Shown one piece after another: positions 1-12,557 of a stretch of DNA of 64,000 nt. The DNA is from Excoecaria cochinchinensis (Eukaryota > Streptophyta > Magnoliopsida > Malpighiales > Euphorbiaceae). The stretch is from contig CANTUQ010000073.1 of assembly GCA_947683425.1 (NCBI GenBank), positions 4,808,501-4,872,500 on the forward strand, read 5' to 3'. Below the pieces are notes generated by a model. It did not search any database. It had not been told where the DNA came from and worked only from the letters and a program-made list of their open reading frames with translations. A program made the position numbers and the translations under genes. Within the stretch, counting starts at the first letter, position 1; every line of letters begins with the position of its first letter.

Positions 1-1014
1 ATGAGAAGTAAAAAAAATAATAGATCTATAATATGAACAACTAAATAAGAACACAAAAAATGAGAAGTAAAAAAATAATATATCTAAAAGAATTTATATG
101 ATAATTAATTAATCGAAAACAAAAAATTAAATTAAAAATTAAATTATGAATTGAGCCAAGAATGCTTACCCTCAAAATTTAGCTTGATAAAATGAAGGTA
201 AGATCCAATTCATTGTCTTGATTGTAAGAATATATTAGAAAAATAAAATATTAAAAATAAATTTTTACTCAAGAACAAATAATTGATTTGTTTGTTTTAA
301 AGTAAAAAATTATTAAATGAAAAGAAGAAAATTCCCAAGAACAAAGATTATTCTTTTTGCCTTAAGAATTAACTTGGACAGATCCTTTAGAAAATGAGAG
401 AATTTGTTTTTGAGAGAAAAAAGAAGAAGAAAATAATTTTCTAAAGAAAATCCCCCTAAATTCCCTCTCTAAACATCATTTTATACATAAAAAAAACCCC
501 AAAAAAAATCAGATTTTTATTAAATTGAATTAAATTAATTTAATTCAAATAATCACAAAAAACTCATGAATTGGAAGGGTTTGGAAAATAAAAGGTTTTA
601 GGATTGAATTCTATGAAAAAAATGAAGAAAAAAGGCCAAAAACTGAAAAAATCAAAAACGGGTGAAGAGGGGGCGGCAGGGGGCGAACGACGCCCGTCGG
701 CGCGCAGGTGACACTCAGTGCTTCGCTCGCGCTGGGCGCCGCACGGTGACTGGGGCGCTGCCGCAGCCCGACATTCGACGAATTTTTTTTTAATTTTTTC
801 CTAAAACACACTAATTTCAAAACATACCCTTTTTGTCTCAAAATAATTTTTAAAACATTTAAAATATTTTTAAAATATATTTTTATTTATTTCTAATAAA
901 TACATCCGACAAGGAAATCGTCACTTCCAACTTTCATTTTTGCCTATAAACAGGCACACTTAATTTCATCATCGGGTAATCCTGATCTAGGCTACTCGGG
1001 ACCCGGTGTCTACA
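1..1014 (-). mobile_element. Tat/Ogre-like LTR, partial (outer end)
   Basis: This stretch matches the U3 half of the Tat-type LTRs at 16855-19776 and 28805-32129: the same AT-rich block with ATGAAGGTAAG near 190, the same GC-rich island at about 660-780, and the same terminal block. Read on the minus strand the LTR begins TGTAGACACCGGGTCCCGAG at 1014. The next bases, CATAT, carry no polypurine tract or primer-binding site. This is therefore the outer boundary of a minus-strand element, or a solo LTR, whose remainder lies left of the window. Confidence 0.8.
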
Positions 1015-1901
1015 CATATGTGAACCAAACTCATGAACTTACCCACATGTTCAGTTTACATTACATACCCAATAATGATTTCCTGCTTAAAGTGTTAGGT
1101 ACTACATATGCCTTCCCCAGATAGTGGTCTATAAAGAGATTTAGAGCTCATACACAATGGAAAAATAAAAACTTTAATGTAAGATCTTGTTATAAAAATA
1201 CCAAAACCAAACTAAAAGATTCAAAATCCTTTACCTTTGAGATTTGTTGATCAGTTTAATTGCCTTTGCACCAAGTTGTATTAAACCACTAGTGTCCAAA
1301 CAATGCCTACCTCCAAATGTATCCATACAAGAGAAAAAAGGTCTAAGAACACTCTAAAGAAGATGCAAAGGCCGAAATTAGGTAAGAACTAGTAACCTAA
1401 TTCGGCTACAAAGAAAAGAAGAAGAGAAATTGTGTGTAACTTTTTTAAGTTTGGAGGCTAATATCTCTAATTGATTTCCCTTGCCAAAATTTCAATCTAA
1501 ATGAGTATTTATACTCCTTATAGGTTAGATTAGGGTTAGGTTATAATGGCTGGACCTTCCCAAAAGGCTTGGTCCATTTGGATGGGCTTAAGTGACACTC
1601 ACAGGCCTAATACAGCAAGCCTACGCAAGGAGCCTTGGGTGAACTAGGCATGCCCATTTAGTTGAGCACCAAACCTAATTAAACTTTATAAATATCCTTA
1701 TATTATATTAATTAAGCCCGATAACAATTATTAGATGCAGCCAATGCAAATTGGGATCAAGAGAAAAAATCTCCAATTCACTTAGAGGCCCACGCGCATA
1801 AATGGCTAGGTAGGCCTTTAAGTGCATTTCAATTGGGCTTCTAAGTCCAAGCCCCTATTTCCTATTTTATATTATAATTTAATAATTTCCCATGGCATCT
1901 C
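1015..1901 (-). mobile_element. Ty1-copia LTR segment (copy A, part 1)
   Basis: From about 1310 this DNA aligns by eye with 58748-59330, for example the shared run CATTTGGATGGGCTTAAGTG near 1577 and 58999. The two copies lie in the same orientation on either side of copia RT-RNase H remains at 14080-15470, so I read them as the 3' and 5' LTRs of one minus-strand copia element. The left end was cut by the Tat LTR ending at 1014. No coding capacity is seen. The pairing is inference; the similarity is visible in the sequence. Confidence 0.55.
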
Positions 1902-2353
1902 TGTTGGGTTTCATCGCAATAATTCAAATTAAATGCAGCGGAATATAAATCGAAACCCAAACAGGATCCATGTATTTTCAATTGATTCAAAATGAGGGAT
2001 TAAGATTTACCGACCTTTTAATGAAAAAAATCGAAATTAAATCCTTAATTTGGACTACAGGCGTTGCTTCAATCAGGAACTCCCTCTACCGGTATCCAGA
2101 CACACGAACCGGCAAACAGATTATCACAGGGGTGCTAGCTCCCTTCACGTGCGACTGAATTTTTCTGTGTTTTTCTTACTAAAAGAAAATGGCAGCTAGG
2201 GTTTTTTAAGTGGCGACTAGGGTTTCTCAAAATAGCCTCTCTTAGGAAAACGTAATTAGGAGAAAACGTGAATCCTTTTCCTTAAACATATATCTATTTA
2301 TATATGTAAACCCTAGAGAGATAAATTAGGGATATTATCTCTTATTTTGAATC

Positions 2354-2431
<78 letters not shown>

Positions 2432-3421
2432 CTTATTCAAAATAAGAAATATCATATGTAAATATATATTTATATATCATTACGAAATTTAAATATAAAT
2501 ACTTATATTTATATAATTTCATAATACCCTAATTAAAATCCAATCCATTCATTGTGGTCTTGGTGTATGACCTAATAGGTTTATATTAAGTTGACAATGG
2601 GCCCAATACCATAATAGACCCACAAGTCATAATTGGTCTCTAGCAAGACATTATGACCACCCAAATAATATAAATATCGTTAGTCCGATTTTAACCTGAT
2701 AATAGAACATGCTATTATCCTTTTGTCACACAATATCTTATTTGAACATAACTCATGGTTCATTTCAAACTTATATTATTCAAACATATAATTTCCCGAT
2801 CACTAAGTAAATTGATAAATTCAAATGACATTGATCACACTATCAATTCATTTGAGCACGGCCATGCATTTTACAGTCCTACTTATCGAGGGGCCCAGTA
2901 GATATCTCTCTCATAAGAGAGGGACAAATTCCATCTTGATTATTCACTTTCCTTTGCATAATTCTCATCATGTCCGATCATAAAATTTTTAATTATCCGA
3001 TTAAAGATAATGTTTGATTATGTCAAAACATAATGTTCCTTATGTAGGAAACCGTGATAACCTCAGGTCAAAGGATTCAATAACATATCTATTATAAGAT
3101 CACTTATGACACTATCCCGTGTAGCGATCTCACAGTGGGTCTATCCAGTACTTTGTTCTCTAACAAGTACCTATAGATTTGATTTATATCATCATATATA
3201 ATCATCCCATGATTATCAATGCAAATCTATACTAGTCTTAATTTTTCTTTATGCCCTTTAGTGATAAATGACTAGGGACGACATGAATAATATTATTATT
3301 CATAAACATTATAATAATGTAACATGCCAATAATATTAATGTGAAGAAAACCATCATATAAATGAAAATGTAATGATTACATCAAGGTCCAAATATTTGG
3401 CCTAGGGCATAACCACTAACA
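1902..3421 (-). mobile_element. Solo copia LTR with ATCTC target duplication
   Basis: A 1520-bp unit starts TGTTGGGTTTCATCGC and ends GCATAACCACTAACA, so it has the TGTT...AACA termini common in copia LTRs. It is flanked by ATCTC at 1897-1901 and again at 3422-3426. The homologous sequence at 59325-59340 lacks it and reads straight through CATCTCATGTC, which confirms the insertion. There is no PBS, PPT or internal domain, so this is a solo LTR. The minus-strand start TGTTAGTGGTTATGCCCTAG resembles the LTR start at 14079. Confidence 0.85.
2356..2429. repeat. (TA)n microsatellite with inverted flanks
   Basis: About 37 TA dinucleotides lie inside the solo copia LTR. They are bracketed by CTTATTTTGAAT on the left and ATTCAAAATAAG on the right, a perfect 12-base inverted repeat, so the tract can form a long cruciform. 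Confidence 0.9.
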
Positions 3422-4462
3422 ATCTCATGTCAAACTTATGTTTTTCTTTTCACCTCATACCTCATTTATGTTATATGTGTGATCCTTTGGGTTTCATGTG
3501 CATGTCTGCAGTATAAAATGTAACCAAAAGTCCTAGTTGAACTGAGACTCTTATGATTAAAAATTTTTTAACCCATATTATCAATTCTAAATTGATATTT
3601 ACCATATATTAACGTACAAATCATGAAATGCTTCTAGTCAAGCATCATGACTACCCAAATGACAAGAATCCAGTGGTTTCCACTTTTACTTTCCATATCA
3701 AGTTACCATGCAATTATTCCTTTTACTATTATTTTATTCTCATTAATGAATTGAATATGGGCATGTATTAATTTATTCATAAAGTTATTGTAATTTCATA
3801 CTTTTATTTTTATTCCCAAAATGCCCTTGTAAATCTCATTCACCTTGCATTCCACCTTGGCCAAGGTTTTCTTAACAAACAAGGATAGAAACACTTGAGA
3901 TAGAACTCCCCACTACAATTGGGGTAGTGAATCCTTTATTGGTCACTTAACTACCTCCAAGAAGTTCAAGTTATACTCAATCTCTGATCTATATATATCC
4001 TTCTAAGAGTAAAAGCATAGGAGTCAAAGTATAACACTTACTACCTGTGACACCTTAGTGATCTCAAGTCCAAGGATACTTGTACTACCTATATGATAAG
4101 ATACTTTGATGATATGGTATAAGATCCATGTGAAGTTTCTCATGATATGTCTCTAGTCAATTTGTTCTTCTAACAACTATCTACATGTTAATTTTGATCA
4201 TCCCAATGATAATAGCTAATGAGAACCACTACTTGAACTATTCAAAAATATTAACAATGTCCTATCTTGTTAATACTATGGCTATGGATAATTTAGGTAT
4301 TAACACATTTGCATACAATAGGCATCACATATCATTAAATTTTCATTAATTCCTTTGTTCTATGTTCATATACCAAGGACTACATTCTATAGTTTAAGTC
4401 ACACGCAAGTAGATGCTAATACACAAAGGCACAAGAGGATTAAGAAATGCCTTATTATTATT
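3422..4462 (-). mobile_element. Ty1-copia LTR segment (copy A, part 2)
   Basis: This continues copy A after the solo LTR and matches 59331-60175, for example the GAACTCCCCACTACAATTGG block near 3904 and 59810. It ends at 4462, where a degraded CACTA-type terminus begins. The copia LTR appears to resume at 14011. No open reading frame here looks genuine. Confidence 0.55.
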
Positions 4463-4499
4463 CATTATGAGAAAAAAGGGATTAGAGATGGAAATAACA

Positions 4500-4650
4500 G
4501 ACAAAATTCTGTAACTAATCCTGATTATCGATGGAATTTAGCAACATAAAATTTCATCAATATCAAGGTCATTGCTAAATTTAACGATGGAATTTTTTCG
4601 TCACAAAATTTAGCGATGGAAAATTTCATCACTAAATTTTACGACAGAAA
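4500..4650. repeat. Left subterminal repeats of CACTA-like element
   Basis: Repeated, partly mutated copies of TTTAGCGATGGAA and its complement TTTCATCACTAAA occur about every 20-30 bases. The same motif family appears at 13600-13870, as expected for transposase-binding subterminal repeats of CACTA elements. Confidence 0.55.
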
Positions 4651-5889
4651 GTCTAAATTTATGGAATTTTTATTTATTTATTTATTTATTTTAATTTATT
4701 TTTTTATTTTTAAATGATTGAATCATCAATAGTATAAAAATTATAATTGAAAATGTATTAATTAAAATAAATAATTTTGGTAAAAATGTAACTTCCATCA
4801 ATAATAATAGAAAAGAACTAACTACTTCACATATCCCTGATGCATATGACACCAGTAATTTATCATCCCAACTAAAGTAAACAAAAATAAACTCTTTCTT
4901 CTAGTGACATATATACAAATAGTACACATAAAAATCCATATTTGCATTTTAGTCCCTGAACTATAGCATATTTACAATTTGGTCCTCCAATTTTTCATAT
5001 TTGCAAAAATGCCACAAATTTACTTTACTTACATTTTTAACCATTAGTTAGCATGCAAATTACCATTTAGTCCCTAAATTACCATTATCATGCCAAATTA
5101 CATTTTAGTCCTTAAAAGTAACTTATTTACATAACTAATTAATTCATTGCATTTTTAACCTTAAAAAGTAACTTATTTACATAACAAATCAATTCATTAC
5201 ATTTTTACCCTTAACAATCCGTATTAAACTTTTTATGGTCAGATTACCATTATACCCTTAAACGTTTTATTACTTTCATTTAGGCCCTTTTTCCTAATAA
5301 ATTTCATTTTATCCCCAATTTAATCACACTAGCCTCATTTTTTATCATATTGCCCTATGTATAATAGTGGCAGAAATCTCCGAACTGGATACATGAGACG
5401 TGAAACCTATAGGTTCAATAACCTAAACTCAAACTTTAACCATGAAAATAGAAGGAATTTGCAATTACAAACCTCAAACTCGTGCTTAGCACTCCTTAAC
5501 ACTCCTTTTTTCTTGCCTTTGCCTTTAGAGGAACCTTCCTCACCTTGGTTACCTAATGAAGGCTGAACGAATTCATTATAATCCACTCAAAATCTTGCTT
5601 CCTTTTTGCAAGATAATCATATAAACATAACATACGCATCTTAAAGTACCTATATGAACATTTGAATCAAATTAAAAATACCTATATCACTTACCTCAAA
5701 TTTACACCTAAACTTTCAAGTCTTAGATTTTCCCACTTTTAACACTTTAAATGAACTTGTAATACCACCACTAGGTTAAAAAGGAGCTGAAATTTTCTTA
5801 AGATTTGAGGAGAGATAAAGAGAGAATTGAAGAAAAATTGAGGAAGATCAATGGACAACAATTCGGCCAAGGAGATGGAGGAGAGAGGC
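4651..5889. other. AT-rich non-coding stretch with short tandem duplication
   Basis: No gene is visible. The stretch holds TATT-rich DNA (4660-4710), dispersed TTTTAGTCCCT-type motifs (4950-5110), and a 50-bp tandem duplication at 5111-5210 built on AAAGTAACTTATTTACATAA. From about 5340 to 5889 it resembles, on the minus strand, the leader-like parts of the Tekay-type LTRs seen later. The similarity is weak and no boundary could be fixed. Confidence 0.35.
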
Positions 5890-6937
5890 TATAACGGCCG
5901 TAAATGTACCCTAGAGGTAAAGTGATTAATTGTGTGTAGTGAGCATGCTAAAGTGAAGTGTGCCATAAAATTTGTATTAATTGTAAATGAATAAGGACTT
6001 AAGTGTAGGTAATTGAGGACCTAATTGAAGAAATAAATAGTTTAAGTGACCTATTAGTTAATGTGCATGTTAAGTCTTAAGCAAGTTTAATTAGAGGTTA
6101 ATGAAGTTAACAAAAATAGAATGGGATTAATGGAAACCTAGTGGAATTCTGGGTGTCAATAGCTGCCCTTGCCACCTAAGCCTTTGCCATGCAATATAAG
6201 TTCAATAGGAGAGAAAAAATCCACTAGTTGCATGTGTTTCCAGCCATCTTCATCTCTCTCAATTCTGCTTCTTTAACCCTTCTTTTTCATGTCATTTCCC
6301 TTTAGAATTCTTCAATTTGATCCTATGAATGTTGCTTTGATGATCAAGTACTAAGATGTGGTAATTGAAGGGTAAGTGGCTATTGTAGTTCTTATCTTTT
6401 ACTCTTTCTGGTTTTAACTTTATTGGATTGAGGATTGATTTGGTGTTCCAATTCTAGAAATTGGATTGGAAATTGTAGTGGAAGAAATCAAGAAGGATAA
6501 GGGAAAAGTAAAAATTGGGGAATCAAGTGCTAAGTGAGCAATAGGAGCTTAGGCGACAATGTTTGGGAAATTTGCCTTGCTTTGATTATGTGCTAGTTGA
6601 TTTTGGTTATATTGAATGTTAAATACTTGCATTTGGATATTAGCTGTGTGATTGGTATGAAATGTTGGATGGTATATGATTGTTTGAGGAACTCTAATGG
6701 CATGTGAATAAGAGATGCTTATAACATGATGAACTATAACTAGGGTTGTGGAACATGTAATGTGCCTAATTCTATGCATCTTGAATTGAGTTAATTGAAA
6801 TGGAAATTGTGTAATATGTTAATTAATAAGGTGGTTGGGATATTGATATAAGAGTGAAGTGGTTGAATGGTAAGTTTTGTGATTGATATATGAAAAAAAG
6901 GTTGTTTGCAAAGATTGTATTTTGCAACTTTTGCATA

Positions 6938-7347
6938 GGTCATGGTGACAACTAAGAGATTGCCACCGTGAGGTATGCAAGGTTTGCATTCTGCCTAGTT
7001 GTGATTGGTATGTCACGGTGACAAATAAATTGGTTGTGACCGTGAGGTACCATGAATTCTATTCTGCCCGAAGTGAACTTGGTATGTCACGGTGACAACT
7101 AAAAGGGTTGTAACCGTGAGGTACCTTGAGTTACATTCAGCCTTGTACCAAGGGAGTATGTCACAGTGACAACCAAAACGGTTGTGACTATGAGATACTC
7201 AAGAGTTGCATTATGTTCGGGTGATTGGTGTATGTCATGGTGATAACAAAAATGGATGTGACCGTGAGATACCCTAGATTACATTCTGTTTTGAAACCTT
7301 TGGTATGTCACGGTGACAACCAAAATGTTTGTGACCGTGAAGTACCC
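6938..7347 (+). repeat. Hairpin array, CACGGTGACAACC type, 6 units
   Basis: Six imperfect units start near 6938, 7013, 7083, 7157, 7232 and 7304, with a period of about 70-75 bases. Each reads approximately TCACGGTGACAACC, a short loop, then GGTTGTGACCGTGA, followed by a spacer that includes ATTCTG. Each unit is a near-perfect inverted repeat with arms of about 14 bases. It lies in the middle of an LTR and is not coding. Confidence 0.85.
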
Positions 7348-8145
7348 TATTTTTGTGAAAAATTCTTAGTTATTCATGATTGATATCCGAATGGTAAAGC
7401 AATGATTAATTAAGTATAATAACACTTAATAAGTACTTAATACTGATATCAAATGGGATGATCATATGTGATTAATGAGTTTATATGGTTTGTTATGTTA
7501 GAATCTATGCCAAGTATTTCATGAGCTATATGATGAGTTAAAATAATGGCATGTTGTGGCCAAGAATGTGAATTTGTTATTAGTTATAAATGACTTGTTA
7601 TAACTTCTGAATCTATAGTTAATTGAATTAATAAATGAACTGGATAATTATAGCCTGCCAGTTAAGTAGTGGATAGATAGGCATGCCTATAGGGTCAAAG
7701 TGCTGCAGCCCAATGCGTTCGATTCCTCTGGAATCACAATGTGATTTGAATCCTTACTGGATTCTTCAATGTGAAACATTGAATATGTGGAATTTTTACT
7801 GTACTTTAGGGTACCAATGTGAATATAAGTATCCATGGATACACTGAATTTACTGGGGTACCAATGCGATACCCGTTGTCCGCATCATTGAATTGCAAGA
7901 AAAACTAATTAAACAAAATAAAGATAAATATAAACGGTTAACTTGTTATATATGATCTAATGTGCACATTAACGAGTTTGTGATATTTATATGAATGTTG
8001 ATTTAGATTGAGTGTAAGCGAACGTGCTATGGGTATAAATTATATGCATGCTTATAAGTTAACAACTAAAATATGAACTTTTGCATGTTGCTTCTATGAT
8101 ATCTAATTCCATCTATGTATGTATATACTATATGGTGTTTTCCCA

Positions 8146-8187
8146 CTAAGCGTTATCGCTTAGCACGGGTTTCTTTTATGATCCGTG
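8146..8187 (+). promoter_or_regulatory. Conserved double hairpin near LTR 3' end
   Basis: CTAAGCG-TTAT-CGCTTAG is followed directly by CACGG...CCGTG. The same two adjacent inverted repeats occur at 10706-10742 and, on the other strand, at 16605-16641. Conservation in three otherwise diverged LTRs suggests a function in transcript processing or protein binding. That role is inference. Confidence 0.5.
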
Positions 8188-8660
8188 TAGGTTTGGACGC
8201 GAAGTGAGTTGAAGGATGAACCCGTATTATCGACGGTCAATACTAAGAGTGTCTGTCATATAGATTTATAGGGGTGCTATATGTTGGCATTAAATTTTGT
8301 ATATTCGGTTAAATCCTTTTGCAACCAAGTAATATGTATGTAATAGCTAAGTATTGTAATGCAGGCCTACAGTATACGTGTATGATGTATATAAATATGT
8401 GAATGTGTAACATATGCATAAGATATCTGCAGCATGTGAATGTGTGGGTGACAAAATTTATTTGTATAGGTTTAGGGATGTATGTGTGTTTATGTTTTAT
8501 TGCGTGGCAACCGTTCTCGACTGCTTTAGCTGAACTAATCATGTGGTCGGGAATAGGCGTCACAGAGGCGACTACTTTAGAGATTTATCTAGAGAAACTT
8601 GGCTTAAGGGGGGTTTATATATGGGGGAAATTGAATTTGACCAAGTCTAACCAAAGTGGT

Positions 8661-8693
8661 TGTGATGCGTGTTGAACCCCGGGGTGCCCTGAA
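8661..8693 (-). mobile_element. Tat-type LTR, terminal fragment before solo-LTR insertion
   Basis: TGTGATGCGTGTTGAACCCC matches the Tat LTR ends at 16855 and 28805 (TGTGAYGCGCGCCGAACCC). The fragment is separated from the rest of its LTR (11197 onward) by the solo LTR at 8694-11196. No PBS-type TGGCGACTCC complement precedes it, so it is not a 5' LTR followed by a leader. Confidence 0.7.
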
Positions 8694-9695
8694 TGTAACA
8701 CCCCATATCCACCCTAGTAGATTGAGCCTATATGCGTGTGTGAATGGGGTGTATTTAATTTTGCGTTATGTGTAAATTATGCGTTTTAATTTTGAGCACA
8801 TGTTATTTTGTTAATTTTAGTATTACTTTTGGGTTATGTTAGGGTGCACACGTGAGTGTGGGAGTAGTGTATATGCTATGAGATTAGCCTTAGGTGTAGG
8901 TGAGAGGATGGATTATGGGTGTCTTTTGAGAAAGAGTAACCCTAGGATGTTGCCAAGTGGCTTAAGATGGAGAAAAGAGAGTGGGGGACAGCTGGTTTTA
9001 TCCCTATTCCTATTTTCCTTTTTGCTTTCCTTCTCTTCCCGTTATTCTTCTCTTCTTCATCCTCTACTTTTTTGTTTTCCCTCAATCTTCCATTTTGCTG
9101 TAAGATTTAGTGGGTTTGGCTGCAATCCTTGGTGAGTTTGAGTAGTTCTAAGTTGGTAGGGTAAGTTCAAGTAATTCATCTTATTCCTTCTTCTTTTCCT
9201 TGAATTTTTTATTAGTTGGTGTTGTTAGATTAAAAGTTTAAACTCTAGCTTTGCTGGGTTTTGGGTCTCAGAAATTTCGCCTAAGGAGCCTAAAGGCAAG
9301 GAAGTTGCAAGTGGAAGCAAGGCCCCGTGATCGGAGTGCAAGAATTCGAGGTTTGGGAACGCTTGCTAATCTTGTGTGTTATTTGTGATTTTTGTGTCAT
9401 TGTGAAATTGATGAGCTTTACTGTGTGGATTTGCATGTGAATGATGTGGATAAGGTTCATTTTGAATTGTGTTGCATAAATTGTGATGTATTGAGCTTAA
9501 GTTTGATTGTATGAATTTTAATAGAAAATGTTATTCTTGAGAGTTTTTGAGTTTGATCTTGTAATTGTATGATTTGATGGTGTTAGTTGGTTTAAAGGTT
9601 GAGATGTAAGTGAGGAGAGAGCGGTTATAAAGGAAAACTTGTGGTTTGGCTTGGGTAGGAGGAGATTTTGCTGGTTGGTATTGCATCTGGGCAAG

Positions 9696-10025
9696 GGTCA
9701 CGGTGACAACCATAAAGGTTGCCACCGTGGAACATGCCAAAGTTACATTCTGCCGTGGGTTTTGGGTATGTCACGGTGGCAACTAGAATGGTTGTGACTG
9801 TGAGGTACCAGGATTTTACATTCTGCTTTGAGTCTTGGATATGTCACGGCGGCAACCAACCTGGTTGTGACCGTGAGGTATTCAAGCTTTACATTCTGTT
9901 TCTAGATTTTGGTATGTCACAGTGGCAACCAATTTTATTGTGATCGTGAGGTACCCCAGGATTGCATTCTGCCAAGAGTCTTGGTATGTCACGGTGGCAA
10001 CCAATCTGGTTGTGACCGTGACCTA
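9696..10025 (+). repeat. Hairpin array, CACGGTGGCAACC type, 5 units
   Basis: Units start near 9696, 9767, 9839, 9912 and 9985, a period of about 73 bases. Each is TCACGGTGGCAACC, a loop of about 5 bases, then GGTTGTGACCGTGA. The first unit pairs perfectly over 12 bases (GGTTGCCACCGTG on the right). Spacers share ACATTCTGC. The array lies at the same LTR offset, about 1.0-1.3 kb, as the array at 6938-7347. Confidence 0.9.
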
Positions 10026-10705
10026 CCCTATTTTTGCAAAAAGTATTTATTTGTTAAAGGTAAAGTTTGAATGTTAAGTTAATGATTAATCACACATAAT
10101 TACACTTGATAAATGCTTTATGCTAGTAAGGTATGTGATGTTTTTTAGGTAATTAATAGTTTAAGTATATGAATTCATTGTTAGTTACAATTGAACTATA
10201 AGTTTAAACTATATAATTTTAGCCTGCAAGTCAAATAAGTGGATACTTAGGCATGCCTAATAGAGTTAGTGTAGCTACAGCCAGTGTATGATTTTGACCC
10301 TGATCAGGTCCCCTGAATGGATCTTCGTGATCCCTCTGTCTTGGATCTTATTAAAGATCCCACGCGAAAAATATTTTTGAATAAAAAGAAAAGAAAGGTT
10401 TTCGATACCTCCGGGTATCCATGTGTACTATGAGATATCATTGATACCCTCGGGTATCCACGCGTACTCGTTATCCACTCTTTTTGGTTAAGCAGGTACA
10501 ATAGTGTTATTATATGTACAATTTGTAAGAATGTTTAATTGTATTGGTGTAGATATATATAATATGTAAGCAAGTGAGATAATGTGGCTATTGTATCTTC
10601 ATGCATTGATTTATTCTATGAAATCTTGATACTGAATGTGCTATTTGTATGTGAATATCTGTTGACGCCACTGTGAGTGGTCGTTTTCCATGTGTGTTTT
10701 CCCCA

Positions 10706-10742
10706 CTAAGCGTATTCGCTTAGCACGGGTGTTTCATCCGTG
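10706..10742 (+). promoter_or_regulatory. Conserved double hairpin near LTR 3' end
   Basis: CTAAGCG-TATT-CGCTTAG (7-bp perfect stem) is followed by CACGG-n-CCGTG. It is one of three copies in Tekay-like LTRs in this window (8146, 10706, and 16605 reversed). Confidence 0.55.
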
Positions 10743-11196
10743 CAGGTGTGGAAGATGTCGGAGTTTTTGAGCGAGGCGATCCATTTCAGCAGGGCCAACA
10801 CAATTAGAAGAGATTTTGTAGTACAGGATTGTACTTTTGCTTTTGTACCAGTGTAATATTTTGTATCGATAACTTCTAAGTGTAAACTCTACTTTTGTAG
10901 TTTGATTTTGTTATCGGGTATGTATATGATATTCTGCGCTCTGGCGCTTTTATACTTCGATATGCAAAGACTGTTTTGTAATTAATAAAATACCGTACTT
11001 TCGTTTTCAGCCTCAGTATTCTGTCCTTAAAAGTTTTGGTTCATTATTTTGTTATTTTTATTTTTCCTCGTTTTGGAATGAGTGGTTTGTGATTATAACT
11101 GTGTCGTTGAGGTCTTGTGTAACAACCCTCATCTATCAGGGTCCTTCTTCCTCTTCGAAGGATGAAGCTCCCTATGTATAGGTAAGGGGTGTTACA

Positions 11197-12354
11197 CCGA
11201 ATGCCCACTTTTAGGGCGTTCGAGAGAGGTTCATGAAACTTGCAAGAGATTGCAAGCGCATCTATTTTGGGCAACAAGAAGGTTTCTTAGAGTTGCCACC
11301 CAATAAAATATTGGGAAAGGTTGTCTAGCCTCATGAGCCTAAGACAACACATGTGTCTATTTTGGGAAAGCCAGAGATATTTTAGAGTTTCATCTCAATA
11401 GAACATTAAGATGGTACTCTAACCTCACGGAGCCTAAGATAATGCAAATTGGGCCTATGTTGGGAAATAAGAGATATTTTGGAGATCCCACCCCAATAAG
11501 AAATTGAGATGGTCCTTTAACCTTGTTGAGCCTAAGACCAGGATTTCCAATTTATTCATACCTTGATTAAATTATAATTGAATTTTGAGATTTCATTCCT
11601 TTTCTCATACAATTTTAATGCAATAATTAGTGCACATGTCAATCACATAATGAAAGCGGTAAATAAAACAAGATCAAAATAAGGTAAATAAAAATGCAGT
11701 AAATTACAACAAAACTAGGGGCGAAATACAATGCTCATTGTAAATAAAATATAAATCATACATAAAACGGGACATTTATTAAAGATGAGGACATTGGTCC
11801 TCGCATGCATACTTAAAAGAAAAAGTATTAAATGTGATGGTTTATTTGAGTATATAAAAAAAAAACTAGGACATTGGTCCCATTTTTATTAGAAAAATAC
11901 CAAATTAATTAACATAAATATTTTTGTGATTTTCTTTTTAAACGTGTACAAAATAAATAATTTATTAAAAATTACATGGTAAAATAAATGAACAAGCCAA
12001 ATAAAGAAAATAATACAAATAATAAAAATTAAAGAAAATATCAAACCAAACGAGCCTTCTAGATTTTCCCATTTACTCACGAGAATGCCCAAGCAAAGAA
12101 AAAAAGTATTGGAATACAAAAATAAACACAAATAAAATAATGTTAGTAATTAAATCAATAAGACCAATTAAGCGCATAAAATAATAAATAACAAATTAAA
12201 ATAAAATAAAATGAGATGACATCGAAAGAATGACAAATTAATTAAAATGTTAATAAATCAAAATAAATGAAAAAAATGCATTATGAATGACAAATAAGTT
12301 AAATGACATGGTGGAAACCAATAACTCAACATATTAATATATTCATAAAACATA

Positions 12355-12441
<87 letters not shown>

Positions 12442-12480
12442 AACAATAATAATAAAATAATAAAAATAATAATGATGATG

Positions 12481-12557
<77 letters not shown>

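Larger units (their letters stand above)
5890..8619 (+). mobile_element. Old Tekay/Del-like solo LTR
   Basis: The start TATAACGGCCGTAAATGTAC parallels the LTR start read leftward from 58747 (TGTAACGCCCCGTAAACACC). The end AAGGGGGGTTTATA parallels the solo LTR end AAGGGGTGTTACA at 11196. Inside, at the same relative positions as in the other LTRs of the family, are a hairpin array (6938-7347) and a CTAAGCG double hairpin (8146-8187). Ends have drifted from TG...CA and no target duplication is clear. Family membership is fairly secure; the exact ends are not. Confidence 0.55.
8694..11196 (+). mobile_element. Tekay/Del-like solo LTR
   Basis: The 2503-bp unit begins TGTAACACCCCATATCC and ends AAGGGGTGTTACA, the inverted TGTAACACCCC...GGGGTGTTACA ends typical of plant Tekay/Del-type chromovirus LTRs. 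Flanks are CTGAA (8689-8693) and CCGAA (11197-11201), a target duplication with one mismatch. No PBS or PPT adjoins, so it is a solo LTR. It is inserted in a Tat-type LTR. It carries a five-unit hairpin array at 9696-10025 and the CTAAGCG double hairpin at 10706-10742. Confidence 0.85.

Noticed and set aside
6938..7347. CRISPR-like palindromic repeats about 73 bases apart
   Set aside because: Spacers are similar to one another, and the array lies in an LTR with homologues in sister LTRs.
8836..9135. 99-codon frame with a hydrophobic run resembling a membrane protein
   Set aside because: It lies inside a solo LTR with defined ends, and the hydrophobic run is a TTC/CTT-rich tract.
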